Position numbers and translations under genes: made by a program. DNA of 5,140 nt from Planctomycetota bacterium (GTDB lineage: Bacteria > Planctomycetota > Phycisphaerae > WQYP01), in assembly GCA_021852245.1 (NCBI GenBank), contig JAJZNY010000482.1, positions 1-5,140 on the forward strand, in the 5' to 3' direction. Positions 4,790 through 5,140 of the stretch are shown piece after piece; the first letter of the stretch is position 1, and each line of letters begins with the position of its first letter. The notes under the pieces were generated by a model. The model was not told where the DNA came from and ran no database searches. It saw only the letters and a program-made list of their open reading frames with translations.

Positions 4790-5140
4790 AACTACCGCCG
4801 ACCACGTCGGTCCCAACCCTTCCCGTGACAATGTTATCGGATAGTAATCGGCGGCTCTACCTGTCCGGGCCATTGGCGACTCTTACGGGCGGCGTTCCGC
4901 GGAAAAGCCAATTTCATGCCCGCCAGGCGGGCACTGGAACGTGGTAACTCGAGTTCCGTTCCCTTCGAAAATCTGGAGATTGCACGAGAATATCCACCCG
5001 GCTGTGGCCTGGTGCATGCTGAACTGAGTGCTGGGTTTTTGATTGAATTTTGGTTATCATTAATGAATATCAGATGGCCCGGATACGGTGAGCGGAGAAA
5101 GCGATCGCGATTTTGGCCCCCTCCGGATTGATATGGTGTT
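4790..5140. other. Region upstream of the GH28 gene, no gene seen
   Basis: These 351 bases contain no open frame with recognisable protein character on either strand. If the GH28 gene starts at 4873 instead, the region shrinks to 267 bases. It holds the GC palindrome at 4917-4933, a 10-bp AT-rich palindrome TCATTAATGA (5057-5066) inside an AT-rich patch (5035-5075), and GCGATCGC (5101-5108). The AT-rich patch could be regulatory for the leftward operon, but no convincing -35/-10 pair was found. Confidence 0.5.
4917..4933. repeat. 17-bp GC palindrome upstream of the GH28 gene
   Basis: TGCCCGCC (4917-4924) and GGCGGGCA (4926-4933) are perfect inverted arms around a single A. The one-base centre makes a hairpin tight unless inner pairs open. 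It may be a dispersed REP-like intergenic palindrome or an operator; it lies about 130 bases before the chosen GH28 start. Neither role is proven. Confidence 0.5.

Noticed and set aside
5133..5140. Possible gene start (ATGGTG) at the right edge
   Set aside because: Only eight bases are visible and there is no properly spaced ribosome binding site.

Overview
This window looks like a piece of a Planctomycetota genome, possibly Phycisphaerae-like or from an environmental assembly. The best taxonomic clue is the partial bL28 ribosomal protein at the left edge, read on the minus strand. Its RGKAKYLGGVG segment resembles the planctomycete form of bL28 as I remember it. The RHS tip segment and the GH28 pectinase-type enzyme also fit that group. 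The assignment is from memory of family sequences, not from a search.

Layout, left to right. (1) Positions 1-193, minus strand: the 5' part of rpmB with a clear ribosome binding site and a promoter with a perfect TATAAT -10 box. (2) Positions 200-2594: an accessory module on the plus strand. It holds an RHS-family C-terminal tip with no RHS shell in front of it, and then a WG-repeat protein joined to it by a 4-base GTGA stop/start overlap. A ~75-bp imperfect direct repeat lies on each side of the pair (288-362 and 2469-2541). A 20-bp exact element lies further out on each side in opposite orientations (246-265 and 2575-2594). (3) Positions 2253-2910: a 658-bp convergent intergenic stretch, rich in inverted repeats and without a convincing gene. 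(4) Positions 2911-4789, minus strand: a likely two-gene operon of a membrane-anchored GH28 glycoside hydrolase followed by a small three-helix DUF202 membrane protein. (5) Positions 4790-5140: no gene seen; it holds a 17-bp GC-rich palindrome.

The most interesting unit is region 2. By analogy with the orphan tip/immunity cassettes known for RHS and CDI systems, the shell-less RHS tip plus coupled WG gene could be a toxin-tip/immunity cassette that was moved or is kept as a recombination donor. The flanking repeats are consistent with acquisition or repeat-mediated rearrangement next to the core gene rpmB. The toxic activity and the immunity role are inferences; no known toxin catalytic motif is visible. 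Region 4 probably encodes a membrane-tethered enzyme acting on pectin-like polysaccharide outside the cytoplasm, with an integral membrane protein of unknown function.
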